From contig CAVSMC010000012.1 in NCBI GenBank assembly GCA_963728935.1, forward strand, positions 424,848 to 488,847: a DNA stretch of 64,000 bases, in the 5' to 3' direction. The translations under genes and the position numbers were made by a program. The stretch is from CAVSMC01 sp963728935. Lineage in GTDB: Bacteria; Pseudomonadota; Gammaproteobacteria; Burkholderiales; Casimicrobiaceae. Positions 1-7,649 of the stretch are shown here, in pieces; positions within the stretch are counted from its first letter, which is position 1, and each line of letters begins with the position of its first letter. Under the pieces are notes generated by a model. It did no database searches. It was not told the DNA's origin and worked only from the letters and a program-made list of their open reading frames with translations.

Positions 1-1
1 C

Positions 2-289
2 GCGAACATGAACTACTCGATCAGCAACAACGCCGAGTACGGCGAGTACGTGACGGGACCGAAGATCGTCACCGCCGACACCAAGCGCGTGATGAAGGAA
101 GTGCTCACCCGCATCCAGAGTGGCGAATACGCGAAGGATTTCATCCTCGAGAACCGCGCCGGCGCGCCGACGCTGCTGTCACGCCGGCGGCTCACCGCCG
201 AGCATTCGATCGAGCAGATCGGCGAGAAGTTGCGCTCGATGATGCCGTGGATCAAGAAGAACAAGCTCGTCGACCAGTCGCGCAACTGA
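2..289 (+). CDS. ilvC: Ketol-acid reductoisomerase, C-terminal fragment (cut by window edge)
   Basis: This is the last 95 codons of acetohydroxyacid isomeroreductase, which converts acetolactate to dihydroxy-isovalerate in valine, leucine and isoleucine synthesis in the cytosol. The frame is open to the left edge, so the true start lies outside the window and the ATG at 8 is internal. The visible part matches the all-helical C-terminal domain of class I enzymes, with the typical run GPKIVTADTKRVMKEVL followed by SGEYAKDFILEN and an ending in MMPWIKKNKLVDQ. It is first in the ilvC-psd-pssA-leuA order common in betaproteobacteria. Its 3' end overlaps the GTG of the next frame. Confidence 0.95.
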   Translation, partial: ANMNYSISNNAEYGEYVTGPKIVTADTKRVMKEVLTRIQSGEYAKDFILENRAGAPTLLSRRRLTAEHSIEQIGEKLRSMMPWIKKNKLVDQSRN

Positions 290-618
290 AGCGCGCTCGA
301 GCGCAGCGATCGCGAGGCGCGGCCCGGCAGCGCGGCTGGGCCGGCCTCGTGCTGCTGCTGATCGCGCTCGTGATCGTCGCCTTTCTCGCCAAGGACGCGC
401 TCAAACAATACGGCGCGTCGCGCGATGCGACCGCAACCCAATCGAAGTCGTCGGCAACGAATCGGGATGCTGCCGCTGTCGACGCGACGCCTCCCGACAC
501 GTCGAGCACCACGTTCACTCCGATCGAACGCGCGCGCCGTCGAGGACGTGATCCGGCGGCAGGCGGACGAGCAAGCGAAGCGGATGCCTTAACCACCGGC
601 CGTATAATGCGGCGATGA
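247..618 (+). CDS. Small single-pass membrane protein, probably frameshifted near its 3' end
   Basis: Family not recognised. The frame opens at a GTG inside ilvC (43-nt overlap); no ATG is available. It encodes a basic N terminus (about residues 8-30), one strongly hydrophobic segment (WAGLVLLLIALVIVAFLA, about 31-48) and a polar Ser/Thr/Ala-rich tail, so one membrane pass is predicted. After residue 94 the frame turns into low-quality Arg/Gly-rich sequence. The +1 frame across the CG run at 529-537 instead reads a coiled-coil-like end, ERARAVEDVIRRQADEQAKR, stopping at TAA 590-592. That looks like the real C terminus, so one base has been gained or two lost in the run, either in the read or in the genome. 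The position between ilvC and psd suits a conserved hypothetical gene. Confidence 0.5.
   Translation: MDQEEQARRPVAQLKRARAQRSRGAARQRGWAGLVLLLIALVIVAFLAKDALKQYGASRDATATQSKSSATNRDAAAVDATPPDTSSTTFTPIERARRRGRDPAAGGRASEADALTTGRIMRR
603..608 (+). promoter_or_regulatory. Candidate -10 box (TATAAT) for psd
   Basis: A perfect TATAAT lies 7 nt before an ATG at 615, so transcription would begin at or next to that ATG. No convincing -35 hexamer is seen 16-18 nt upstream. Confidence 0.5.
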
Positions 619-641
619 GCATTGCGATGCTTGCGCCGTGA
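615..641 (+). CDS. Eight-codon upstream mini-ORF overlapping the psd start
   Basis: ATG 615 opens an 8-codon frame reading MSIAMLAP. Its TGA (639-641) overlaps the GTG start of psd (638-640) as GTGA. It sits directly after the TATAAT box, so the message would be leaderless or nearly so. Such an overlap is the usual geometry for translational coupling. Whether it is translated is inference from position only. Confidence 0.35.
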   Translation: MSIAMLAP

Positions 642-1288
642 AGGTTCCCTATCCGCATCCTCTGATCGCCCGTGAGGGCTGGCCGTACATCGCGCTCGCC
701 GTGGTCGTCGCGTTAGCGCTCTCGTTCTCGCCGCTGTGGCCGCTTGCGATGGTCGCGTGGCTCGTCGTCGTTTTCATCGTCCAGTTCTTCCGCGACCCGC
801 CTCGCGAGGCGCCCGATGCTGCCAACGCCGTGCTGTGTCCCGCCGACGGCCGCGTGCTGCAGGTCGAGCGCGCGCGCGATCCCTATCTCGATCGCGATGC
901 GCTCAAGATCAGCGTGTTCATGAACGTGTTCAACGTGCATTCGAACCGCAGCCCCGTCGACGGCGTCGTCAAGGCGGTCTGGTATCACTCCGGCTTGTTC
1001 GTCAACGCCTCGCTGGACAAGGCGTCGCTCGACAACGAGCGCAACGCGTTGCACATTGCGACGCCAGCGGGCCAGCAGGTCACATGCGTTCAGGTCGCGG
1101 GCCTGATCGCGCGCAGGATCCTCTGCTACGTGAAGGCCGGCGACCGTCTCGCGCGGGGCGAGCGTTACGGCTTCATCCGTTTCGGCTCGCGCGTCGACGT
1201 CTATCTCGATCCTGCCGCGGTCCCCCGCGTCGCGATCGGCGATGCCGTTCACGCGACGGCGACGGTCATCGCAGAGCTTCCCGCGTAG
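638..1288 (+). CDS. psd: Phosphatidylserine decarboxylase proenzyme (short form)
   Basis: Converts phosphatidylserine to phosphatidylethanolamine at the inner membrane. The 216 residues match the short Psd class. Residues 15-50 are hydrophobic and anchor the protein. The core has the CPADGRV stretch (about 67-73), MNVFNVHSNRSPVDG (95-109) and the self-cleavage pair Gly183-Ser184 in RFGSRVDVYL. In this family the Ser becomes the pyruvoyl group of the alpha chain. The GTG at 638 is chosen because the protein then begins MKVPYPHPLIAREGW, as in relatives, and because it overlaps the stop of the mini-ORF. It is followed by pssA, which makes its substrate. Confidence 0.96.
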   Translation: MKVPYPHPLIAREGWPYIALAVVVALALSFSPLWPLAMVAWLVVVFIVQFFRDPPREAPDAANAVLCPADGRVLQVERARDPYLDRDALKISVFMNVFNVHSNRSPVDGVVKAVWYHSGLFVNASLDKASLDNERNALHIATPAGQQVTCVQVAGLIARRILCYVKAGDRLARGERYGFIRFGSRVDVYLDPAAVPRVAIGDAVHATATVIAELPA

Positions 1289-1347
1289 TCGGGCCGACTG
1301 GCAGGCGCACGAAGTTGCTGTTACGCTGACGCCGGATCGCTCTCCCC

Positions 1348-2112
1348 ATGGCGGACTTCGACACTCAGCGCGCGCTGCAGAAGAACCGCATCCGGCGGCG
1401 TGGCATCTATCTGCTTCCGAACGCCTTCACGACGGCGGCATTGTTCGCCGGCTTCTACGCGATCGTGCAGGCGATGAACACGAATTTCGATCAGGCTGCG
1501 GTCGCGATCTTCATCGCGATGGTGCTCGACAGCCTCGATGGCCGCGTCGCGCGGCTCACGCGCACGCAAAGCGCGTTCGGCGCCGAGTACGACAGCCTCG
1601 CCGACATGGTGAGCTTCGGGGCGGCGCCTGCGCTCGTCATCTACGAGTGGACGCTCAAAGGGCTCGGCAAATGGGGCTGGGTCGCCGCGTTCGTCTACGT
1701 CGCCGGCGCGGCGCTTCGACTCGCGCGTTTCAACGTGATGCTCGACGTGACCGACAAGCGTTGGTTTACGGGGCTGCCGAGCCCGGCTGCCGCGGCGATC
1801 GTCGCGGGCTTCGTGTGGATCATCAACGATTACATCATCGACCCGTACGAGGTGCGCTGGTGGGCGTGGGCGCTGACCATCGTGAGCGGGCTTACGATGG
1901 TGAGCAACGTCAAGTATTACAGCTTCAAGGCGATCAACCTGCGCAAGAGCGTTCCCTTCGTCGCCGTGCTGCTGTTCGTCGCGACGATCGCGCTGATCTC
2001 GATCCAGCCGCCGCTCGTGCTGTTTCTCGGCTTCGTTGCCTACCTCGTTTCAGGTTACGTGATCTCGGCGTGGACGCTGCTGCGGCGCGGCCGTGCGCCG
2101 GACGCGGTTTGA
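1348..2112 (+). CDS. pssA: CDP-diacylglycerol-serine O-phosphatidyltransferase
   Basis: Makes phosphatidylserine from CDP-diacylglycerol and L-serine in the inner membrane, feeding Psd encoded just upstream. The CDP-alcohol phosphatidyltransferase signature is complete: D64-G65, A68-R69, G78, D82 and D86, with the final two Asp as expected for metal and catalysis. Several hydrophobic segments follow (about 27-60, 95-150, 165-250). The length of 254 residues is usual. The start is the first ATG, and the gap to psd is 59 nt, so the two are probably co-transcribed. Confidence 0.96.
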   Translation: MADFDTQRALQKNRIRRRGIYLLPNAFTTAALFAGFYAIVQAMNTNFDQAAVAIFIAMVLDSLDGRVARLTRTQSAFGAEYDSLADMVSFGAAPALVIYEWTLKGLGKWGWVAAFVYVAGAALRLARFNVMLDVTDKRWFTGLPSPAAAAIVAGFVWIINDYIIDPYEVRWWAWALTIVSGLTMVSNVKYYSFKAINLRKSVPFVAVLLFVATIALISIQPPLVLFLGFVAYLVSGYVISAWTLLRRGRAPDAV

Positions 2113-2159
2113 CCCAACCCCTTGCGAATCCAGCGAAATTGCGGTTATAGTCCGACGCA

Positions 2160-2258
2160 ATGAGCAGCGAACTTCACCTCGACGGCCGCCGCGCGATCCT
2201 CGCGCTGTCCTCCCTTCCGGGCGGCCTGCTGCTGCTGCTGCGCCCCGCGCGCAGATAA
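2160..2258 (+). CDS. leuL: leu leader peptide (attenuator peptide upstream of leuA)
   Basis: A 32-residue frame starts at ATG 2160 and ends at TAA 2256-2258, 96 nt before leuA. Nine of its 32 codons are Leu, with five consecutive CUG codons at 2226-2240 (residues 23-27, in GGLLLLLRPA). This is the hallmark of a transcription-attenuation peptide for a leucine operon, as in enteric leuL, though this sequence is not similar to that one. CTGCGC (2238-2243) can pair with GCGCAG (2249-2254) as a pause hairpin. A GC-rich stem follows at 2287-2319. No Shine-Dalgarno is obvious. Confidence 0.75.
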   Translation: MSSELHLDGRRAILALSSLPGGLLLLLRPARR

Positions 2259-2286
2259 CGACACCCCCCTTCTCGCAGTAACGCGT

Positions 2287-2319
2287 GCCTCTCCGGCGAC
2301 AACGAGCGCCGGACGAGGC
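2287..2319 (+). terminator. Candidate leuA attenuator hairpin
   Basis: GCCTC-TCCGGCG (2287-2298) pairs with CGCCGGA-C-GAGGC (2307-2319): 12 base pairs with one bulged C and an 8-nt loop. It lies between the Leu-rich leader peptide and leuA, where an attenuator is expected. The T-rich tail is weak (GTTCACTCG), so it may be a poor intrinsic terminator or act with another factor. Confidence 0.5.
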
Positions 2320-2354
2320 GTTCACTCGATTGCGCCTCCCCCAAGGAGCGGACC

Positions 2355-3896
2355 ATGGACGACCACTTGATCATTTTCGACACCACGCTTCGCGACGGCG
2401 AGCAAAGCCCCGGCGCGTCGATGACCAAGGACGAGAAAATGCGCATCGCGAAGCAGCTCGAGCGGCTGCGCGTCGATGTGATCGAGGCCGGATTCCCCGC
2501 GTCGTCGAACGGCGACTTCGACGCGGTGCACGCGATCGCCGCGGCGATCCGCGACAGCACCGTGTGCGGGCTCGCGCGCGCGAACGAGAACGACGTTCGC
2601 CGCTGCGGCGACGCGATCAAGCCGGCGCGCGCCGGACGCATCCATACGTTCATCGCGAGCTCGCCGATCCACATGCAGATGAAGCTGCGGATGACGCCGG
2701 ACCAGGTGCTCGAGCAGGCCGTGAAGTCGGTTGGCTGGGCGCGCGAGTACACCGACAACGTCGAGTTCTCGCCGGAGGACGCGGGACGCTCCGAGCCCGA
2801 TTTCCTGTGCCGGCTGCTCGAGGCGGTCATTCGCGCGGGCGCCGATACGGTCAACATTCCGGACACCGTCGGCTACACGATGCCATGGCAGTTCGGCGCG
2901 CTGGTCAAGTCGCTGCGCGAGCGCATTCCCAATTCCGACCGTGCCGTATGGTCGGTGCACTGCCACAACGATCTCGGTGTCGCGGTTGCGAACTCGCTCG
3001 CTGCCGTGATGAACGGTGCGCGTCAGGTCGAGTGCACGGTGAACGGACTCGGAGAGCGGGCGGGCAACGCATCGCTCGAGGAAATCGTGATGGCGGTTCG
3101 CACGCGCAAGGACGTGTTCGCCTGCACGACGCGTATCGATTCGACGCAGATCGTCGCCGCGTCGAAGCTGGTCTCCACGATTACGGGGTTTCCCGTTCAG
3201 CCGAACAAGGCGATCGTCGGCGCCAATGCGTTCGCGCACGAATCGGGCATCCATCAGGACGGCGTGCTGAAGCACCGAGAAACCTACGAGATCATGCGCG
3301 CGCAGGACGTCGGCTGGGTTGCGAACAAGCTGTCGCTCGGAAAGCTTTCCGGGCGCAATGCATTCAAGACGCGGCTCGCCGAGCTCGGCATCGATCTCGG
3401 CAACGAGGAATCGCTCAACGTCGCGTTCGTGAAGTTCAAGGAGCTCGCCGACAAGAAGGGACAGGTGTTCGACGAAGACCTGCAGGCGCTGATATCCGAA
3501 GAGTCGATGACGCCCGAGCGCGAGCACTATCGGCTCGCCACGCTCAAGGTCGTCTCGGAGACCGGCGTGGTGCCGCACGCGCGCGTCGCGATCGTCGCCG
3601 GTGATGCGGAGCTTCACGCCGAGACCAACGGCGACGGCCCCGTCGACGCGACGTTCAAGGCCATCGAGCGGATGGTGCAGTCGAACGCGAAGCTGCTGCT
3701 CTATTCGGTCAACGCGATCACCACGGGCACCGACGCGCAGGGCGAGGTCACGGTCCGGCTGGAAAGAGACGGCCGCATCGTCAACGGCAACGGTGCCGAC
3801 ACCGACATCATCGTCGCCTCGGCGAAGGCTTACCTCAGCGCGTTGAACAAGCTGCACGACCGCGAGCAGCGGCTCAATCCGCAGCTCGCAGCCTGA
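2355..3896 (+). CDS. leuA: 2-Isopropylmalate synthase
   Basis: Condenses acetyl-CoA with 2-ketoisovalerate in the first committed step of leucine synthesis. The HMGL-like TIM barrel begins at residue 5 with DTTLRDGEQSPGASM, in which D14 and R13 are the expected metal/base residues. The metal histidines are H202 and H204 in HCHNDLGV, and N238 is in the GNASLEE signature. A C-terminal LeuA regulatory domain (about 395-505) implies leucine feedback inhibition. The 513-residue length is that of the bacterial short form. The RBS AAGGAG sits 8 nt before the ATG. The Leu-codon leader upstream suggests attenuation as a second layer of control. Confidence 0.97.
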   Translation: MDDHLIIFDTTLRDGEQSPGASMTKDEKMRIAKQLERLRVDVIEAGFPASSNGDFDAVHAIAAAIRDSTVCGLARANENDVRRCGDAIKPARAGRIHTFIASSPIHMQMKLRMTPDQVLEQAVKSVGWAREYTDNVEFSPEDAGRSEPDFLCRLLEAVIRAGADTVNIPDTVGYTMPWQFGALVKSLRERIPNSDRAVWSVHCHNDLGVAVANSLAAVMNGARQVECTVNGLGERAGNASLEEIVMAVRTRKDVFACTTRIDSTQIVAASKLVSTITGFPVQPNKAIVGANAFAHESGIHQDGVLKHRETYEIMRAQDVGWVANKLSLGKLSGRNAFKTRLAELGIDLGNEESLNVAFVKFKELADKKGQVFDEDLQALISEESMTPEREHYRLATLKVVSETGVVPHARVAIVAGDAELHAETNGDGPVDATFKAIERMVQSNAKLLLYSVNAITTGTDAQGEVTVRLERDGRIVNGNGADTDIIVASAKAYLSALNKLHDREQRLNPQLAA

Positions 3897-3934
3897 CCGG
3901 CGAACAGGCCGCGTAGCCAAGACAGGGGTGCGTT

Positions 3935-4495
3935 GTGGCCGCGGCGCATCCCTTCTTCACGATCGGCCACTCGACGCGGCCGATCGACGCGTTCGTCGAC
4001 CTGCTTCGTCAGAACGGCGTTGGTGTCCTCGCCGACATTCGAACCGTGCCGAAGTCGCGCACCAATCCGCAATACAACGCCGACGCGCTCGCCGCGGCTC
4101 TTTCTCGTGACGCGATCAGCTACGCGCACATTGCGGCGCTGGGGGGCCTGCGACCGAAGCGGCGCGACATCGCGACCGACGTCAATGCGTTCTGGGACAA
4201 TGCGAGTTTTCACAATTACGCCGACTACGCGATGACGCCAGCGTTTCGCAGCGGTCTCGACGCGCTGCGCGCGCTCGCGCACGACAAGCGATGCGCAATC
4301 ATGTGCGCGGAAGCGGTGTGGTGGCGCTGTCATCGCCGGATCGTCACCGATTACCTGCTGCACGATGGACAGATCGTCCTGCACATCCTCGGCGACGGGC
4401 GCACCGAGCCCGCGAAGATGACGCCCGCGGCGACGCCGACGGCAGACGGGCTTGCCTATCCCTCCGCGATCGCGCAGCGGGCGCTTCCATTGTGA
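3935..4495 (+). CDS. DUF488 family protein
   Basis: Function unknown. The 186-residue protein has the DUF488 pattern: TIGHSTRPIDAFVDLL at residues 9-24, ADIRTVPKSRTNPQYN at 33-48, and a C-terminal CAEAVWWRCHRRIVTDYL segment whose Cys/His pair resembles the family's conserved C-x-E...CHR. GTG 3935 is used as start because the homologous region begins within ten residues. Its TGA overlaps the GTG of the following oxygenase, so the two genes look translationally coupled. No secretion signal is seen. Confidence 0.8.
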   Translation: MAAAHPFFTIGHSTRPIDAFVDLLRQNGVGVLADIRTVPKSRTNPQYNADALAAALSRDAISYAHIAALGGLRPKRRDIATDVNAFWDNASFHNYADYAMTPAFRSGLDALRALAHDKRCAIMCAEAVWWRCHRRIVTDYLLHDGQIVLHILGDGRTEPAKMTPAATPTADGLAYPSAIAQRALPL

Positions 4496-5178
4496 GCGGC
4501 GGCGATCAGGCGGCGTTGCCGCCGGCGATCGACGTCGGGGCCGAGTCGTTTGCGCTCTGGCCCGACGGACAGAAGACCGCGCCGCTCGCGGCGCCGCTCG
4601 CCGCGATGACGACGTTCGCCGATCATCCGCGTTACCACGACGCGCTCGTCGCGGCGGTGTTGCGCGCCGAACACGACTCGCGATTCCGGATGGAGATCTT
4701 TCGCGGCGGCTGCGGCGTCAAGGTGCGCGACATTGCGCAATGGAACGATCGCGCCGCCGATCTCGTCCACGCGCGCGCGATCGCGCTCGCGCACCGGACG
4801 CTTTCGCGCCGCGACGTGTTCGTCGACGATTGCTGGGCAAGCGTCTACCGCGCCGGCGACTACTGCATGCCGCACAGCCATCTGCGCGCGAACGTGAGCC
4901 TCGTTTACCTGCTGGATGCCGGCGACGGCGATCCCGCCGACACGATCGCCGGGCGCCTCTGCTTCGCCGATCCGCGCATCGACGCGTGCTGCCCCGACGA
5001 GCCGGGCCGGGTGACCCAATTGATCATGCCGGAAATGACAGCCGGCACGATGGTGATCTTCGCCGCCGACTACCTGCATCACGTCAATCCGTATGGAGGA
5101 ACGCGGCCGCGGATCACGCTTTCGTGGAACGTGACGCTCGAGCGCCTGCCGGGACGGCCGGGTATCGGTTGGACGTAG
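4492..5178 (+). CDS. Putative 2-oxoglutarate/Fe(II)-dependent oxygenase
   Basis: The 228-residue product resembles the TIGR02466/2OG-FeII_Oxy_5 group, whose substrates are unknown. Family-like features are WASVYRAGDYCMPHSHLRAN, where the two His are candidate iron ligands, then SLVYLL, and later FAADYLHHVNPYGGTRPRIT, with the distal His and the Arg that would bind 2-oxoglutarate. An Asp spaced classically as HxD is not clear, so the iron site is inferred. The frame runs back into the DUF488 gene, but GTG 4492 (GTGA overlap) fits where the similarity begins. Pairing with DUF488 suggests a shared pathway; nothing shows which. Confidence 0.65.
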   Translation: MSGGDQAALPPAIDVGAESFALWPDGQKTAPLAAPLAAMTTFADHPRYHDALVAAVLRAEHDSRFRMEIFRGGCGVKVRDIAQWNDRAADLVHARAIALAHRTLSRRDVFVDDCWASVYRAGDYCMPHSHLRANVSLVYLLDAGDGDPADTIAGRLCFADPRIDACCPDEPGRVTQLIMPEMTAGTMVIFAADYLHHVNPYGGTRPRITLSWNVTLERLPGRPGIGWT

Positions 5179-5202
5179 CGCCGCGTCACGGGATTTTTGC
5201 GC

Positions 5203-5208
5203 TAAAAT
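5203..5208 (+). promoter_or_regulatory. Candidate -10 box (TAAAAT) for aceB
   Basis: TAAAAT sits in a short AT-rich island (GCTAAAATATTGTTTTCG) 61 nt before the aceB start. No good -35 is seen at the right distance. Confidence 0.35.
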
Positions 5209-5269
5209 ATTGTTTTCGTTCTGATTGCTGCGACGCAATCGCGCACCCCACGCCCCACAAGGATCCCGA

Positions 5270-6871
5270 ATGAGCACGCCCATTTACGGCCCCGGCATTC
5301 AAATCATCGGCCGCATCACGCCCGAATACGCGCAGATCCTCACGCCCGATGCCGTCGCGTTCGCAGCGAACCTGCAACGCGAATTCGGCGCTCGGCGCGC
5401 CGAGCTTCTCTCGCGGCGAGCGGCGAGACAGGCGCAATTCGACGCGGGCAAGTTGCCGGACTTCCTGCCCGAAACGCGCCCGGTCCGCGAATCCGACTGG
5501 ACGTGCGCGCCGACGCCGGCCGACATACAGGATCGCCGCGTCGAGATCACGGGTCCAGTCGACCGCAAGATGATCATCAACGCGCTCAACTCGGGCGCGA
5601 GCGTCTTCATGGCGGACTTCGAGGACGCGAATACGCCGAAGTGGGACAACAACATCCAGGGTCATCTCAATCTGCGCGACGCGATCCGCCGCCGCATCGA
5701 CTACGTTTCGCCCGAAGGCAAGGCGTACAAGCTCGACGCCAAGGTGGCGACGCTGTTCGTGCGTCCGCGCGGCTGGCACTTGCCCGAGAAGCACGTGCGC
5801 ATCGACGGTGCGCCGATCGCGGGCGGCCTCTTCGACTTCGCGCTCTACTTCTTCCACAACGCGAAGGAACTGCTCGCGCGCGGCAGCGGCCCGTACTTCT
5901 ACTTGCCGAAGCTCGAAAGCCATCTCGAAGCGCGGTTGTGGAACGACGTGTTCATCGCGGCGCAGGACGCGCTTGGCGTGCCGCGCGGCACGATCAAGGC
6001 GACGGTGTTGATCGAGACGATCCTCGCCGCGTTCGAGATGGACGAGATCCTCTACGAACTGCGCGAACATTCGGCGGGCCTCAACGCGGGCCGCTGGGAC
6101 TACATCTTCTCGTGCATCAAGAAATTCCGCAGCAACCGCGACTTCTGCCTCGCCGATCGCGCGCTCGTCACGATGACGACGCATTTCATGAAGAGTTATG
6201 CCGAGCTTCTGATCAAGACGTGCCATCGACGCAACATTCATGCGATGGGCGGCATGGCCGCGCAGATTCCCGTCAAGAACGACGAGGCGGCCAACGCCGA
6301 GGCGTTCGCGAAGGTGAAGGCCGACAAGGAGCGCGAAGCGACGTACGGACACGACGGCACATGGGTCGCGCATCCCGGCCTCGTCCCCGTCGCGAAAGAG
6401 GCGTTCGACCGGCTGATGCCGGGCGCGAACCAGATCGCGAGCAAGAAGCGCGACGACGTGCGCGTGAGTGCCGCCGATCTGCTGAAGTTCGAGCCGGAAT
6501 CGCCGATCACCGAGAAGGGCATTCGGCTCAACGTCAACGTCGCGATCCAGTACATCGGCGCATGGCTCGCCGGGCAGGGCGCAGTGCCGATTTTCAATCT
6601 GATGGAAGACGCCGCGACCGCCGAGATCTCGCGCTCGCAGGTGTGGCAATGGATGCGCTCGCCAAAGGGCAAGCTCGACGACGGACGCAAGGTGACCAAG
6701 GACATGGTCGCGGCGATGATTCCGCAGGAGCTCGCCAAGATCCGCGACCTGCTCGGCGCCGGGTTCGCGGCGGGTCGCTACGAGGAAGCGGCGTCGATCT
6801 TCAGCGAGCTCGTCGCGAACGACACATTCGTCGAGTTCCTGACGCTTCCGGCGTACGAGCGCATCGACTAG
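5270..6871 (+). CDS. aceB: Malate synthase A
   Basis: Condenses glyoxylate and acetyl-CoA to malate in the glyoxylate bypass, allowing growth on acetate or fatty acids. The 533-residue size and motifs are those of the A isoform: DFEDANTPKWDNNIQGHLNL at about 115-134, GWHLPEKHVRIDG at about 166-178, and a late YGHDGTWVAHPGLVPVA containing the Asp-rich acetyl-CoA region. The ATG at 5270 is preceded by AAGGA at about 5259-5263. The frame is open 15 codons further up, but with a poor start. No isocitrate lyase gene is in the window. Confidence 0.96.
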   Translation: MSTPIYGPGIQIIGRITPEYAQILTPDAVAFAANLQREFGARRAELLSRRAARQAQFDAGKLPDFLPETRPVRESDWTCAPTPADIQDRRVEITGPVDRKMIINALNSGASVFMADFEDANTPKWDNNIQGHLNLRDAIRRRIDYVSPEGKAYKLDAKVATLFVRPRGWHLPEKHVRIDGAPIAGGLFDFALYFFHNAKELLARGSGPYFYLPKLESHLEARLWNDVFIAAQDALGVPRGTIKATVLIETILAAFEMDEILYELREHSAGLNAGRWDYIFSCIKKFRSNRDFCLADRALVTMTTHFMKSYAELLIKTCHRRNIHAMGGMAAQIPVKNDEAANAEAFAKVKADKEREATYGHDGTWVAHPGLVPVAKEAFDRLMPGANQIASKKRDDVRVSAADLLKFEPESPITEKGIRLNVNVAIQYIGAWLAGQGAVPIFNLMEDAATAEISRSQVWQWMRSPKGKLDDGRKVTKDMVAAMIPQELAKIRDLLGAGFAAGRYEEAASIFSELVANDTFVEFLTLPAYERID

Positions 6872-6948
6872 CTTGAGCTTCGGGCGGGGACGCCTGAGCG
6901 TGCGCCTCCCGTGCCCGCCGGCTGCGAACGAGCGCGACGCATTTCATT

Positions 6949-7012
6949 TAGTCAAACTATGGATCGTATTGTGATAATCGATTTGACGAATGAGAATCGG
7001 CGCTCGCACAAT
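6949..7012 (+). promoter_or_regulatory. Promoter region of the rubrerythrin operon (two candidates)
   Basis: The 228-nt gap after aceB has an AT-rich centre. The upstream candidate is an extended -10, TGTGATAAT (hexamer 6973-6978), with TAGTCA (6949-6954) 18 nt before it. The downstream candidate is TTGACG (6983-6988), 18 nt, then CACAAT (7007-7012). Both point to the rubrerythrin gene at 7100. Confidence 0.45.
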
Positions 7013-7099
7013 TACGCTATCGGTACCCCGGCTTGACGCCGACGGTCAACGTGCCGCGCGCGAGTTCGTGAGCGCGGCCACTTGCAAAGGAGAGCGACG

Positions 7100-7522
7100 A
7101 TGAAAGCGTTGAAGGGTTCGCGGACCCACGACAACCTCAAAGCCGCGTTCGCGGGCGAATCGCAGGCGAACCGGCGCTATCTGTATTTCGCCAACAAGGC
7201 CGACGTCGAGGGTCAGAACGACGTCTCGGCGCTGTTTCGCTCGACGGCGGAAGGCGAGACGGGGCACGCGCATGGCCACCTCGACTACCTCGCGCACGTT
7301 GGCGACCCGGCGACGGACCTGCCGATCGGCTCGAGCCGCCAGAATCTGAAGGCTGCGGTCGCCGGCGAGACGCACGAGTACACCGACATGTATCCGGGCA
7401 TGGCGAAAGCCGCGCGCGACGAAGGCTTCGAGGAGATCGCCGACTGGTTCGAGACGCTTGCGAAGGCCGAACGCTCGCACGCCAACCGCTTCCAGCGCGC
7501 ATTGGACGCGTTGTCCGACTGA
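7100..7522 (+). CDS. Rubrerythrin (diiron domain only)
   Basis: A ferritin-like diiron protein, expected to reduce hydrogen peroxide in the cytosol. All diiron ligands are in place by spacing: E20, E53 and H56 (EGETGH), E90, E93, E124 and H127 (AERSH). At 140 residues it lacks the C-terminal rubredoxin domain of classical rubrerythrin, so electrons must come from a partner. The Fe-S protein encoded next is the obvious candidate, by inference. The start at 7100 follows a strong AAAGGAGA (7086-7093). Confidence 0.9.
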   Translation: MKALKGSRTHDNLKAAFAGESQANRRYLYFANKADVEGQNDVSALFRSTAEGETGHAHGHLDYLAHVGDPATDLPIGSSRQNLKAAVAGETHEYTDMYPGMAKAARDEGFEEIADWFETLAKAERSHANRFQRALDALSD

Positions 7523-7649
7523 AAGACCCGAGGACGGATCGGGCGGCCCTCGACGGCCGCTCGATTCCCGCTCGCTTCTCGCGGCAACGACGTTCGCGGA
7601 CGCATAGCGTCCAACCAGCGTGCGCTCGCACGAAACATAGCGGATTCCA

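Noticed and set aside
5225..5269. A longer N terminus for malate synthase
   Set aside because: The extra 15 codons have no similarity to the family and would skip the AAGGA site before ATG 5270.
6972..7000. A Fur or PerR box upstream of rubrerythrin
   Set aside because: Only one GATAAT half-site matches; the 19-bp inverted repeat is not completed, so I treat it as a -10 element.
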